Below are positions 26,094 through 34,326 of a DNA stretch of 64,000 nucleotides, piece by piece; position 1 is the first letter of the stretch; each line of letters starts with the position of its first letter. The notes under the pieces were generated by a model. That model was not told where the DNA came from. It was given only the letters and a program-made list of their open reading frames with translations, and ran no database searches. The DNA is from a bacterium D16-76 (GTDB lineage Bacteria > Bacillota > Clostridia > Oscillospirales > Acutalibacteraceae), in assembly GCA_009917445.1 (NCBI GenBank), contig QZEE01000003.1, positions 1 through 64,000 of the forward strand, given 5' to 3'. The translations under genes and the position numbers were made by a program.

Positions 26094-26253
26094 GTGGGGA
26101 GCCCCCGCTGGCTCGACGCGTGGCCGTGCGCTGCGCGCACTACCCTTGTAAAAATAGAGACCTTGCGGCCGCGGAGGGGGGCCCTGCCGGGAGTTGCCGG
26201 GCTATTGCTCCCCTTTGGGCTGCGGGGTATTGAAATCACGAGAAAGGAAGGCG

Positions 26254-27714
26254 ATGAATCGCATTATGGCTAAGAATCCCCTAAAGATTATGGACACCAT
26301 CCTGCGTGACGCCCATCAGTCCCAGGCGGCTACCCGTATGCCCATCGAGGCCATGGAGCCCATCCTGCCGGTGCTGGACAGCATAGGCTTTTGGTCCTTG
26401 GAATGCTGGGGCGGCGCTACGTTTGACGTATGCATGCGCTTTTTGAACGAAGACCCCTGGGAGCGGCTGCGCACCTTGAAAAAGGGCCTGCCCAACACCA
26501 AGCTGCAGATGCTGCTGCGGGGCCAGAACCTTTTAGGCTACCGCCACTATGCCGATGACGTGGTAGAGGCTTTTGTCAAGAAGTCCATTGAAAACGGCAT
26601 TGACGTGGTGCGTATTTTTGACGCGCTGAACGACCCCCGCAACGTGCAGGCTGCTGTAAAATATGTAAAAGAATACGGCGGCATGGCCGAAGTAGCCATC
26701 AGCTACACCAAGAGCCCGGTGCACAGCGAGGACTACTTTGTGAAGCTCTCTATGGAGCTGGAAAAGATGGGCGCGGACACCATCTGCATTAAGGATATGG
26801 CAAACCTGCTGCTGCCCTATGACGCCTACTCTTTGGTAAAGAAGCTAAAGGAAAACGTAGGGGTGCCCATCCACCTGCACACCCACAACACCACGGGTAC
26901 GGGCGACATGACCAACCTGATGGCCGCCCAGGCCGGCGTAGACATTGTAGACTGCGCCCTGTCCCCCCTGGCAAACGGCACCAGCCAGCCCGCCACCGAG
27001 GCCATGGTGGCCACCCTGCAGGGCACCAGCCGCGACACCGGCCTGGACATGGCCAAGCTGTCTGAGGCAGCCGCCCATTTCCGCGGCGTAGCCGAGAAGC
27101 TGGACATCAACCCCAAGGTGCTGAAGGTAGACGTAAACACCCTGCTGTACCAGGTGCCCGGCGGCATGCTGTCAAACCTGATTTCCCAGCTGAAGCAGGC
27201 CAACGCCGAGGACAAATACTACGACGTGCTGGCCGAGGTGCCCCGTGTCCGTGAAGACTTCGGCTATCCCCCGCTGGTAACGCCCACCAGCCAGATCGTG
27301 GGTTCCCAGGCCGTGCTGAACGTGCTTTCCGGCCAGCGCTACAAGATGGTTACCAAGGAGAGCAAGGGCCTGCTGCGCGGCGAATACGGCCAGCTGCCCG
27401 CCCCTGTAAACGAAGAGGTCCGCAAGAAGGCTATCGGTGACGCAGAAGTCATTACCTGCCGCCCGGCCGACCTGCTTGAGCCTGAAATGGAAAAGCTGCG
27501 GGCTGAGTGCAAGGAAAAGAACATCGGCCACTGCGAAGAGGACGTGTTGAGCTACGCCCTGTTCCAGCAGGTTGCCACCAAGTTCTTTGACTGGCGCGAC
27601 CACCCGGAGAAGCGTGAGGCCCCCAAGGCCCCCGAAGCCCCCAAAGCAGCGGCACCGGCAGATAACTCCCCCCGGACGCTGGTTGTTGAGGACATGACAA
27701 ACGGCAATTTCTAA
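26254..27714 (+). CDS. oadA: Oxaloacetate decarboxylase alpha / pyruvate carboxylase B-type carboxyltransferase, 486 residues
   Basis: This is a DRE-TIM carboxyltransferase domain with TILRDAHQSQAATRM near the N-terminus, CWGGATFDVCMRFL, the metal-binding HLHTHNTTGTG block and VDIVDCALSPLANGTSQPA. It transfers CO2 between oxaloacetate and biotin. A conserved PYC_OADA-like region follows, but the protein ends after an Ala/Pro linker without a biotinyl domain, which is supplied by the separate carrier in the operon. The ATG at 26254 follows AGAAAGGA; the upstream open frame is intergenic. Together with the three preceding genes it forms a sodium-motive-force generator in fermentation. Confidence 0.9.
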   Translation: MNRIMAKNPLKIMDTILRDAHQSQAATRMPIEAMEPILPVLDSIGFWSLECWGGATFDVCMRFLNEDPWERLRTLKKGLPNTKLQMLLRGQNLLGYRHYADDVVEAFVKKSIENGIDVVRIFDALNDPRNVQAAVKYVKEYGGMAEVAISYTKSPVHSEDYFVKLSMELEKMGADTICIKDMANLLLPYDAYSLVKKLKENVGVPIHLHTHNTTGTGDMTNLMAAQAGVDIVDCALSPLANGTSQPATEAMVATLQGTSRDTGLDMAKLSEAAAHFRGVAEKLDINPKVLKVDVNTLLYQVPGGMLSNLISQLKQANAEDKYYDVLAEVPRVREDFGYPPLVTPTSQIVGSQAVLNVLSGQRYKMVTKESKGLLRGEYGQLPAPVNEEVRKKAIGDAEVITCRPADLLEPEMEKLRAECKEKNIGHCEEDVLSYALFQQVATKFFDWRDHPEKREAPKAPEAPKAAAPADNSPRTLVVEDMTNGNF

Positions 27715-27728
27715 AAAAGCATAACCTG

Positions 27729-27764
27729 CAACGGCATGGCTGTAAAAGCTGTGCCGTTGTTTTT
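27729..27764 (+). terminator. Rho-independent terminator
   Basis: CAACGGCATGGC (27729-27740) pairs with GCTGTGCCGTTG (27748-27759), followed by TTTTTT, ending the decarboxylase operon. Confidence 0.85.
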
Positions 27765-27779
27765 TCATACCACATAAGC

Positions 27780-27978
27780 CATAAGCGAAGCGCGGGAGTC
27801 CAGAGGGCCCGCGGCCCTTTGGTGGGGGTCTCGGGGGCGAAGCCCTGAGCGGGGGGGGTGGGGCAGAGCCCTGCGGCCTTGCCGCAGGCCCTGCAGGCGT
27901 GAGCCGGGGCTTGGGGGTCGCTGCGTCCCGGGGGACGTGTCCAGCGACCGACCGAGCCGGCAGGCGAGACAAACCCCA
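27780..27978 (+). repeat. Dispersed intergenic repeat, copy A
   Basis: The copy starts near AAGCGAAGCGCGGGAGTCC, continues with complementary GGGCC modules and a GGGGGCGAAGCCC hairpin. It ends in a module containing GACCGAGCCGGCAGGCG (27950 on), which recurs at 36273 and, inverted, at 63189-63209. No coding potential is evident. Confidence 0.75.
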
Positions 27979-27998
27979 ATCCCCAAAAGAAATAAAGA

Positions 27999-28027
27999 TT
28001 GACATTTGGGCCAAAACGGTGTATGAT
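27999..28027 (+). promoter_or_regulatory. Promoter of the cytidylate-kinase-like gene
   Basis: TTGACA (27999-28004) and TATGAT (28022-28027) are separated by 17 bases, immediately after repeat copy A. Confidence 0.78.
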
Positions 28028-28104
28028 ATTCTTAGAAGAAATCGATAGAAATTTTATGAGAAAAATCTATCTTTTGGTATATTTTGATAAGGAGGAGTCA
28101 AATT

Positions 28105-28722
28105 ATGTTACCCGTCATTACCATTGCCCGGCAGTATGGAAGCGACGGCCACGACGTAGGGGAGATGCTCGCCAAGCGTTTGGGCATCCCGTTCTACGAT
28201 AAGGCGCTTATTGCCATGGCCGCCAAACAAAGCGGCTTGTCGGAGGAAGTGTTTGCCGACGCCGACGAAAGGGCTACCAGCAGCCTGCTCTACTCTATGG
28301 TAATGGGCAGCTATGCTTTTGGGGCCCGCATACCGGGTATCAATGAAATGCCCATTAACGACAAGCTGTTCATCATCCAGTCCGATATCATCAAAAAGGC
28401 GGCTGCCGAAGGGCCTTGCGTGGTGGTGGGGCGCTGCGCGGACTACATCCTGCGGGAGCATGAAAACTGCCTGAATGTGTTTATCCACGCGGACAAGAAC
28501 TACCGGGTGAAGCGGGCGGTAGAGCTGGGCGACTGCGACCAGAAGAAAGCGCCGGATTTTGTAACCAAGAAGGACAAACAGCGGGCCAACTATTACAACT
28601 TCTACTCCAACAAGCGCTGGGACGATTTGCAGAACTACGACATGGTTCTGGACACGTCGCGGTTTACGGTGGAGCAATGCGTAGATCTGCTAGAGGTGGC
28701 TGTGAAGCAGCTGGCGAAATAA
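28105..28722 (+). CDS. Cytidylate kinase-like family protein, 205 residues
   Basis: The N-terminus PVITIARQYGSDGHDVGEML resembles the P-loop region of the cytidylate kinase-like family (PF13189), followed by FYDKALI. A later CVVVGRCADYIL block and a C-terminal DLQNYDMVLDTSRFTVEQC match the family. These nucleotide-kinase-fold proteins are common in Clostridia, but their substrates are not firmly established; they are distinct from the essential Cmk. The ATG at 28105 follows AAGGAGG and lies in a single-gene unit bounded by a strong promoter and a terminator. Confidence 0.85.
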   Translation: MLPVITIARQYGSDGHDVGEMLAKRLGIPFYDKALIAMAAKQSGLSEEVFADADERATSSLLYSMVMGSYAFGARIPGINEMPINDKLFIIQSDIIKKAAAEGPCVVVGRCADYILREHENCLNVFIHADKNYRVKRAVELGDCDQKKAPDFVTKKDKQRANYYNFYSNKRWDDLQNYDMVLDTSRFTVEQCVDLLEVAVKQLAK

Positions 28723-28731
28723 GCCTTTCCT

Positions 28732-28762
28732 AAGGGCTGGGGGCGACCCCAGCCCTTTTTTG
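28732..28762 (+). terminator. Rho-independent terminator
   Basis: AAGGGCTGGGG (28732-28742) and CCCCAGCCCTT (28747-28757) form a GC-rich stem with a GCGA loop and a T-run. Confidence 0.88.
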
Positions 28763-28876
28763 TGTGGGCAGCATAAATCGGTGAAAAAAGTAGTGAAACC
28801 AGGGCTGTAATGTGGTACAATATTCGCAGCATCTTTACAAGAAAGGCGGCCTTGCGTACCGGCCGGCGTGGCTACC

Positions 28877-29263
28877 ATGGAAAAGAAAAAACTTATTACC
28901 CCCTGGGACCTCCTGCCCCTGCTGGCCCTTCTCCTGGCCGCTGCCGCGCTGTTCTTCTGGCTGAATTCCCGCCCCACCGCCGTTACCGCCGTGGTAGAAC
29001 GGGAGGGCGAGGCCCTCTGGACCCAAGACCTGGCGTCCATAAACGGGCCCATGGAAAAAGTGGTAGACGGCGCGGGGGGCCACCAGGTCACGGTCGTGCT
29101 TACGCCTGCCGGGGGATGCATTTCCGCCTCTACCTGCCCAGACCAGACCTGTGTGCGCACCGGTACCCTCACCCACGCCGGGGAGGCCGCCTTGTGCCTG
29201 CCCGCCCGTGTTTCTCTGCGGTTGGTGGGCCCGTCCGCTGGCTTTGACGCTGTGACCTACTAA
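28877..29263 (+). CDS. NusG domain II-containing membrane-anchored protein, 128 residues
   Basis: After a membrane helix (LLPLLALLLAAAALFFWL) comes a small outer domain with CISASTCPDQTCVRTG, the cysteine-containing signature of the NusG_II family (PF07009). In Clostridia this gene is typically followed by a Gx transporter and often lies near redox complexes, as here with the next gene 23 bases away. The exact role is unknown. The ATG at 28877 is chosen; a GTG three codons upstream is equally possible because neither has a strong ribosome binding site. Confidence 0.82.
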   Translation: MEKKKLITPWDLLPLLALLLAAAALFFWLNSRPTAVTAVVEREGEALWTQDLASINGPMEKVVDGAGGHQVTVVLTPAGGCISASTCPDQTCVRTGTLTHAGEAALCLPARVSLRLVGPSAGFDAVTY

Positions 29264-29286
29264 CCCCCACCAAGAAGGAGGCTTCC

Positions 29287-29814
29287 ATGAAACAAGCATC
29301 TTCCCGGGTGGCCTTTACCGGCCTGCTAGGGGCCCTGGCCCTGGCCCTTTCTTTTTTAGAAGGCCTATTGCCCCCCCTGCCCATGCTGCCCCCTGGGGCC
29401 AAGCTGGGCCTCTCAAACATCGTCGCCATGTACGCGGCGGGCAGCGTGGGCCTGCCCTGCGCCCTGTTCCTGGCGGTGCTTAAAGGGGGATTCGCCCTTT
29501 TAGGCCGCGGCCTGGCCGCAGGGCTCATGAGCCTTTGCGGGGGCCTGATAAGCACCCTGGCAATGTGGCTGCTGCTGTGCAAAACAAAAGCCTCCCTCAT
29601 GCTTACCGGCGTGTGTGGGGCCCTGGCACACAACGGGGCCCAGCTGCTAGTGGCCTGGCTGCTTACCAGCCAAGCCGTCCTGTTCTACGTACCCGCGCTG
29701 GTGGTCTTTGGCGTACTCACGGGGCTGTTGACGGGCCTGGTGCTGGGGCTCTCCCTACCCCCGCTGCAAAAGCTTGCCCGCCGCAGGGGCCCCGCCCCCA
29801 AGCCCCGCCAATAA
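29287..29814 (+). CDS. Gx transporter family protein, 175 residues
   Basis: This is a five- or six-helix membrane protein with PPGAKLGLSNIVAMYA and an FLAVLKGGFALLGRG loop, typical of the Gx transporter family (PF07456, sometimes named heptaprenyl diphosphate synthase component I). It looks like the S component of an ECF-type transporter. It follows the NusG_II gene closely and starts after AAGAAGGAGG. The substrate is unknown, though an isoprenoid or flavin-related compound has been suggested for relatives. Confidence 0.82.
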   Translation: MKQASSRVAFTGLLGALALALSFLEGLLPPLPMLPPGAKLGLSNIVAMYAAGSVGLPCALFLAVLKGGFALLGRGLAAGLMSLCGGLISTLAMWLLLCKTKASLMLTGVCGALAHNGAQLLVAWLLTSQAVLFYVPALVVFGVLTGLLTGLVLGLSLPPLQKLARRRGPAPKPRQ

Positions 29815-29853
29815 AAAAGGAAGGCCGCCCACCCAGGGCTGCCCTCCTTTTTT
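29813..29853. terminator. Bidirectional terminator
   Basis: AAAAAAGGA and GGC modules pair with GCC and CCTCCTTTTTT around a short loop. It serves both the rightward Gx transporter gene and the leftward small membrane gene. Confidence 0.75.
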
Positions 29854-30082
29854 ATTTTTGCTGCCCGGTCCCCTGTGCGCGCCAGTATTTCAAACGCAAC
29901 ATCGCCCCTGAAAGAACCCGTATACCGGCCAAAGCCCCGGCCCCCAGGGCCAAAAGCCCAGCGGCCAAGCCGCCTAAACTCAACCCAGCCCGGCAGGCCA
30001 GCCAGCAGCCCGCGCCCGCCCCAGCGGCCAGGCAGCAGGCAAACAGCACCCAGGCGCTTATGGCGTAAAGTTTTTCCCACAT
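29852..30082 (-). CDS. Small two-helix membrane protein, 76 residues
   Basis: The protein has two hydrophobic, Ala/Gly-rich segments (ISAWVLFACCLAAGAGAGCW and LGGLAAGLLALGAGALAGI) and a basic C-terminus. The ATG at 30082 follows AGGGAGG. Its promoter is near consensus and has a palindrome between -35 and -10, so expression is probably controlled, most simply by the divergently encoded Xre protein. The function is unknown; the pairing of a small membrane protein with a divergent Xre regulator is reminiscent of stress or toxin-like modules, but nothing in the sequence proves that. Confidence 0.6.
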   Translation of the reverse strand: MWEKLYAISAWVLFACCLAAGAGAGCWLACRAGLSLGGLAAGLLALGAGALAGIRVLSGAMLRLKYWRAQGTGQQK

Positions 30083-30132
30083 ACAGGCCTCCCTGTCCAC
30101 GGCCATACCCCCTTGAAAAAATTTCCTTTACC

Positions 30133-30161
30133 ATAATAGGACAAATCGTCCTTTTTGTCAA
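30133..30161 (-). promoter_or_regulatory. Promoter with operator palindrome in its spacer
   Basis: On the minus strand TTGACA (30161-30156) and TATTAT (30138-30133) are spaced exactly 17 bases. The palindrome AGGAC-N5-GTCCT (30138-30152) lies within the spacer and overlaps the -10. A repressor bound there would block the promoter of the small membrane gene. Confidence 0.75.
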
Positions 30162-30201
30162 GACTCCTTTATGACAAAATGTTCTAAAGGAGTGAGCAAG
30201 C

Positions 30202-30462
30202 ATGGAAAACCGTTTACGGGAGCTGCGCAAGCAAAAAAAACTTACCCAGGTGGCGCTGCAAATGCACACGGGCATCGAGCAGACCCTGATTTCCAAGTAC
30301 GAGCGGGGCGAGCGCGTGCCGCCCACCGAGACGCTAATGCTGCTGGCAAAATTTTTTGGCACCACCATGGACTACATCATGTGCCTAACCGACAACCCCC
30401 AGCCCCCGCCGCCCCTGGACCGGGCCGGTGGGTCGGGCAAAAAATTTTACCAGGGCACTTGA
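30202..30462 (+). CDS. Xre-family HTH regulator, 86 residues
   Basis: A compact Cro/C1-type helix-turn-helix domain occupies residues 3-60 (LRELRKQKKLTQVALQMH, then EQTLISKYERGERVPP), followed by a Pro-rich tail. The start follows AAAGGAG. It is divergent from the small membrane gene whose promoter contains a palindrome, so that palindrome is the likely operator. Its stop codon overlaps the -35 of the next gene's promoter. Confidence 0.85.
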   Translation: MENRLRELRKQKKLTQVALQMHTGIEQTLISKYERGERVPPTETLMLLAKFFGTTMDYIMCLTDNPQPPPPLDRAGGSGKKFYQGT

Positions 30463-30487
30463 CAGCCGGCGGGCTGGGGATTATAAT
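30459..30487 (+). promoter_or_regulatory. Promoter of the MarR-type regulator gene
   Basis: TTGACA (30459-30464) and TATAAT (30482-30487), spaced 17 bases, form a perfect consensus promoter. An imperfect palindrome around AGTTCGTAAACT follows downstream of the -10 and may be an autoregulatory site. Confidence 0.82.
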
Positions 30488-30544
30488 AAGGTAAACCTAA
30501 CAGTTCGTAAACTAACAAAACAGCCCCAGGGGAGGGGGATGCCT

Positions 30545-31033
30545 ATGGAAAAAAACACACAGGGTAAAGCCCCTTGCAGGCCTTCCCGGGAAGCCCGGGA
30601 GGAAATCGGCTTCCAGGCCCACCGGCTGCATATCCTATGCAAGCGCCTGGTAGACCAGCAGGCCTTTGGGGACCTGGCGGAAAAGCCCACCAAGACCCAG
30701 ACATGGGTGATCAACTACCTTTACGAAAACCGCGGGCAGGACGTGTTCCAGCGGGATATCCAGGAGCAGTTCGCGGTGCGGCGCTCTACGGTGACAGGCA
30801 TATTGCAGCTGATGGAAAAAAACGGGTGGATCACCCGGGAGGCCGTGGGGGAGGACGCGCGGCTGAAAAAAATCCTGCTAACGCCCCAGGCCATCGAGCT
30901 GCACGAGCGGGTAGAGGAGAGCATCCGCAAAACAGAAGAGCAGCTTTCCCAGGGCCTGAGCCCAGAGGAGAAAGCCGAGTTTTCCCGGCTGTGCGATAAA
31001 ATCTGCCGCAACGCCGAGGGCGCGGTGGATTAA
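30545..31033 (+). CDS. MarR-family transcriptional regulator, 162 residues
   Basis: The winged-helix core contains FQRDIQEQFAVRRSTVTGIL (recognition helix), MEKNGWITREAVGEDARLKK (wing) and ILLTPQAIELHERVEES, the usual MarR pattern. These dimeric proteins repress nearby or own genes until a small ligand binds. The ATG at 30545 gives nine bases to GGAGG; an ATG six bases earlier is too close to it. It is a single-gene unit between a consensus promoter and a terminator, so its targets may lie elsewhere. Confidence 0.88.
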   Translation: MEKNTQGKAPCRPSREAREEIGFQAHRLHILCKRLVDQQAFGDLAEKPTKTQTWVINYLYENRGQDVFQRDIQEQFAVRRSTVTGILQLMEKNGWITREAVGEDARLKKILLTPQAIELHERVEESIRKTEEQLSQGLSPEEKAEFSRLCDKICRNAEGAVD

Positions 31034-31058
31034 GCCCCAGCCCAGCCCCAAAACAAAC

Positions 31059-31097
31059 AGCCCGCCTTTCCTTTACCAGGAAGGCGGGCTTTCATTT
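31059..31097. terminator. Terminator between convergent genes
   Basis: AGCCCGCCTTTCC and GGAAGGCGGGCT (31079-31090) form a strong stem followed by TTTCATTTT. The opposite strand is less T-rich, but the stem can also stop the leftward RidA operon. Confidence 0.78.
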
Positions 31098-31103
31098 TGC
31101 CGT

Positions 31104-31568
31104 TTATTCCACTTCAAAAAGGGCTTCGGTCTCCACAGGCATGTTGTTAGGCAGTACGCTCATGCCAACAGCCGAGCGGCTGGGCGCGCCGGCCTCCTGG
31201 CCGAACAGGTCCACCAAGAGCTGGGTGCCGCCGTTGGCCACCTGGGGCTGCTGGTAGAAATCCGGGGCAGAGGCCACAAAGGTGGTCACCTTTACCGCGC
31301 TCTTCACCTTGTCCAAATCGCCAATCTCCCGCTTGAGTACGGCCAGCACGTTGAGCATGCAGCCCTGGGCGTAAGCATAGCCCTGTTCTGTGTTGACTTC
31401 CGCCCCCAGCTTGCCGGTAATAGGCGTGCCGTCGGTAGAAGGGCCGCAGCCGGAAATATATACCAAATTGCAGCCAAAGCGCTTAGCCGGGGCATACATG
31501 CCGCCCTTAGCAGGGGGCTCGGGCAGGGTGAGGCCCATTCCCTTCAGTTTTTCTTCAATTTTGCTCAT
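31104..31568 (-). CDS. RidA-family enamine/imine deaminase, 154 residues
   Basis: This is a YjgF/RidA fold protein of the longer type, with LVYISGCGPSTDG, VNTEQGYAYAQGCMLNVLAV and the conserved Arg in APSRSAVGMSVLP. RidA hydrolyses reactive 2-aminoacrylate-type intermediates released by PLP dehydratases. Its position as third gene of an operon with a D-serine dehydratase-like enzyme and a D-aminoacylase makes this role directly relevant: it would clear the enamine formed from D-amino acids. The start follows GAAAGGA. Confidence 0.88.
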   Translation of the reverse strand: MSKIEEKLKGMGLTLPEPPAKGGMYAPAKRFGCNLVYISGCGPSTDGTPITGKLGAEVNTEQGYAYAQGCMLNVLAVLKREIGDLDKVKSAVKVTTFVASAPDFYQQPQVANGGTQLLVDLFGQEAGAPSRSAVGMSVLPNNMPVETEALFEVE

Positions 31569-31600
31569 GTTGCATCCAATCCTTTCTGTTTATCTTTCCT

Positions 31601-33178
31601 TCAATCCGCCCGCCGCAGCAGCCTGCCGGCGCCGGGCCCCGCGGGCTTGCCGTTCACCAGCACCCGGGTAAGGCCCACGGCCAGCTGCTTGGGGTTTTCC
31701 CAAGTGGCGCGGTCGGTAAAGGCGGCGGGGTCAAACTGCAAAAGGTCTGCCGCCATGCCCGGGGCCAAAACGCCCCGGTCCCCCAGGCCCAAGCGCTGGG
31801 CGGGCAGGCTGGTCATTTTTTTGACGGCTTCGCCGAAGGGCAGCAGCCGCTTTTCCCGTACATACTCCCGCAAAAATTTGGGGAAAGAGCCGTACAGCCG
31901 TGGGTGGGGCATATCCCCGCCGCCGTAAAGGGAATCCGAAATCAACGAGACATAAGGCAAAGCCAGCACCCGGTCCACGTCCGCCTGGGCCATGCTCATA
32001 ACAATAACGCCCACCTTGCCCTGGTTCTCCGCGCACAGGCGGCAGAAAAGGGCGGCTTCCGTCAAGCCCAAGCCCTGGGCGGCCTCCGTAAAGTTTTTAC
32101 CGGCCAGCCCCCGCCACTCTTCCTTTGCAGCTGAGCTCACCACAATACGCCCCCACCCAATGGAGGGCACCATGTTGTCCCAGTCCGCAAACTCTTTCCC
32201 AATCTCCTTAGCCAGCAGGCCCTGCCCCTCCGGCGTGCCCAAAAAGCCCGGCACATCAGCCCCGGCCGCTGCCAAAACCGTAGGCGGCACCAGGGACAAA
32301 ATGGTGGTAGAGCCCCCGGTATAGGGGTAGCAGTCGGCGGTGCAGTCCTGGCCCTGGGCCCGGGCCCGCTCTAAAGCGGCAATGGCGGTTTCAATGCCCT
32401 TGCCGTGGTTTTTCAGTCCCGTCACCTTAAAGTGGCTGATGTTCACCCCCACCCCGGCCCGCCTGCCGATCTCCAACACTTCCTCTACCGACTGGGTAAG
32501 GGTGTTGCCCTCGCCCCGGATATGGGCCGTAAGGTACCCGCCGTACCCCCCGGCGACCCTGGCCATAAAAGCGAAGTCTTCGGTGGCGCTGTAACATTCC
32601 GGTGTGTACATAATGCCGCAGGAAAGCCCCAAAGCCCCAGCCTCCATAGCGTCCCGCACGTACATCCCGGCCTTGGCCCGGGCGCTTTCGTCAAAGGGTA
32701 CACAGCCATAGCCCTTGGCCGCGGTAGTAATGGCCCCCGTGGCCCCCAAGACGCCCAGGTTCAGCTTGTGTTCCTTGGCGTCCAGGGCCGCCATAAAGCC
32801 CGACACAAGAGGGAAAAAGCTTCCTTCCGGCGCTGAGCCCAAGCAAGGCTCTAAAAAGCTGTAGAGCTCCTCCCGGTGCTCCGGGGCGCAGGGGGCGGGG
32901 GCCAGGCCGCAGTTGCCCATCACAGCGGTAGTAATGCCCTGGCTCAATTCGATCTCCCCAAAGCCCTCGTCGTACAGGGCCGCCAGGTCGCAATGGCGGT
33001 GGGCGTCAATAAAGCCAGGGGTGACGGCTTCGCCTTTGGCGTCCCACACCTGGGCGTCCAAATCCCCCAGGGGGGCGGGGCCCACAGCGGCGATCTTATC
33101 CCCCTTCACCAGCAGCTCGCCAGGGTAGGGCTCGGCCCCGGTGCCGTCACAAATCCTGGCATTTTTAATATGGATCAT
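31601..33178 (-). CDS. D-aminoacylase / N-acyl-D-amino-acid deacylase family, 525 residues
   Basis: This amidohydrolase-superfamily enzyme has the metal-binding HRHCD motif, the bridging Cys of VMGNCGLAPAP, His residues in LTAHIRGEG and NISHFKVTG, and the catalytic Asp in LISDSLYGG. All are positions conserved in D-aminoacylases. It cleaves N-acyl-D-amino acids to a carboxylate and a free D-amino acid. The start ATG overlaps the stop of the upstream PLP enzyme gene by four bases (ATGA), so the two are coupled. The upstream open extension is not used. Together with its neighbours it forms an N-acyl-D-amino-acid catabolic unit. Confidence 0.88.
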   Translation of the reverse strand: MIHIKNARICDGTGAEPYPGELLVKGDKIAAVGPAPLGDLDAQVWDAKGEAVTPGFIDAHRHCDLAALYDEGFGEIELSQGITTAVMGNCGLAPAPCAPEHREELYSFLEPCLGSAPEGSFFPLVSGFMAALDAKEHKLNLGVLGATGAITTAAKGYGCVPFDESARAKAGMYVRDAMEAGALGLSCGIMYTPECYSATEDFAFMARVAGGYGGYLTAHIRGEGNTLTQSVEEVLEIGRRAGVGVNISHFKVTGLKNHGKGIETAIAALERARAQGQDCTADCYPYTGGSTTILSLVPPTVLAAAGADVPGFLGTPEGQGLLAKEIGKEFADWDNMVPSIGWGRIVVSSAAKEEWRGLAGKNFTEAAQGLGLTEAALFCRLCAENQGKVGVIVMSMAQADVDRVLALPYVSLISDSLYGGGDMPHPRLYGSFPKFLREYVREKRLLPFGEAVKKMTSLPAQRLGLGDRGVLAPGMAADLLQFDPAAFTDRATWENPKQLAVGLTRVLVNGKPAGPGAGRLLRRAD

Positions 33179-34326
33179 ACCAGCATCCCCCGGGCAGCCA
33201 CAGCCAAGCTGCTGAGCTCCCCTCTCTCGTAGAGGAAAATATGGTTCTGCAAATTCACAGCCGGGCATACGTGTACGGGCACCAGTTCCACAAGCTGCCC
33301 TACCTTCAACCCGGTCTCCCCGTTTTTGGCGGTGACGATGCCGTGTTCCTCACTCATGCGGCGCAGGGTAAGGTTTTCCTGGGGCTGGCCCTGCCCATCC
33401 AAAATAACGGCATAGCCGGGGTAATAATAGGGTGCCGCGTCTATAGGGGCGTCCATGGGGAAGGTCTTAACGCCACCGTCAATAATGGCCAAATCCGGCC
33501 GGGGTGTGCTTACCACGGTGCAGTATATCCGTTCGGCGATTTGGGAAAACTCTGCACAGCCCTCCTTCATCACCATCCAGTCGTTAAAAATGTACGTACC
33601 CGGCCGCACCTCGGTGCAAAGGCCGGTTTTCGCGGCCAGCAGCCCCGTGGGGGTAGAGCCTACGCTTACATCCTTTATGTCCAACCCCACAGCCCGCAGG
33701 GCTTTGGCGGTCTCGTCCATCATCTGGACTTCTTCCCGGGCAGCGGCTTCGGCATTCTGGGTAGGGGCGCCCTCCAGCACCAGGCTCTTAAAGGTGTAAA
33801 TGCCCGTAAGCCGCAGGTTTCCCAGCTTGCCCACCTCTGCCCCCAAGGCCGCGCAGCAATCCCGCAAAGCGCCGGTGCGGGCAGCGCCCGTGTCCACCTC
33901 CAGGCGGACTTCGCAGGTAAGGCCCTGCCCCTGGGCGGCGTCGTTAAGGGCCTGGGCCCCTTCCAGGCTGTCCACGGCCAAAATCAGCCGGCGTATGCGC
34001 TTCTGCAGCTCTAAAGCCCTTTTAATGCGGAAGGCCCCCACCATAGGGTAGGCAATGAAAATATCCTGGGCCCCGCCGTTTGCCATCACCTCTGCCTCGC
34101 TGACTTTGGCACAGGTGATGCCCTGGGCCCCGGCCTGCAGCTGCAGGTTCGTGAAGTAGGGGATCTTATGGGTCTTGATGTGGGGCCGCAGGGCGCACCC
34201 ACAGGCAGACACGCCCTCCTGCATCCGAGCGATGTTGCCCCGCATGATCCCGCCGTCCACCACCAGGGAAGGGGTCTCGGGCAGCTCCATCTTGCCCGCG
34301 CGGACTAGGTCAAATATGGTTTCCAT
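33175..34326 (-). CDS. PLP-dependent D-serine dehydratase / D-threonine aldolase-like protein, 383 residues
   Basis: This is an alanine-racemase-fold PLP enzyme. TPSLVVDGGIMRGNIARM and RPHIKTHKIPY carry the PLP lysine near residue 50. The C-terminal VHVCPAVNL provides the metal-binding H-x-C pair; in this family H-x-C is associated with D-serine dehydratases and H-x-D with D-threonine aldolases. I therefore favour D-serine (or another beta-hydroxy D-amino acid) dehydration to a keto acid via an enamine that RidA would hydrolyse. The ATG at 34326 follows AAGGAG. It is the first gene of the operon. Confidence 0.85.
   Translation of the reverse strand: METIFDLVRAGKMELPETPSLVVDGGIMRGNIARMQEGVSACGCALRPHIKTHKIPYFTNLQLQAGAQGITCAKVSEAEVMANGGAQDIFIAYPMVGAFRIKRALELQKRIRRLILAVDSLEGAQALNDAAQGQGLTCEVRLEVDTGAARTGALRDCCAALGAEVGKLGNLRLTGIYTFKSLVLEGAPTQNAEAAAREEVQMMDETAKALRAVGLDIKDVSVGSTPTGLLAAKTGLCTEVRPGTYIFNDWMVMKEGCAEFSQIAERIYCTVVSTPRPDLAIIDGGVKTFPMDAPIDAAPYYYPGYAVILDGQGQPQENLTLRRMSEEHGIVTAKNGETGLKVGQLVELVPVHVCPAVNLQNHIFLYERGELSSLAVAARGMLV

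Noticed and set aside
26194-26253. Upstream extension of the decarboxylase alpha subunit
   Set aside because: The added residues have no family match, and AGAAAGGA precedes the ATG at 26254.
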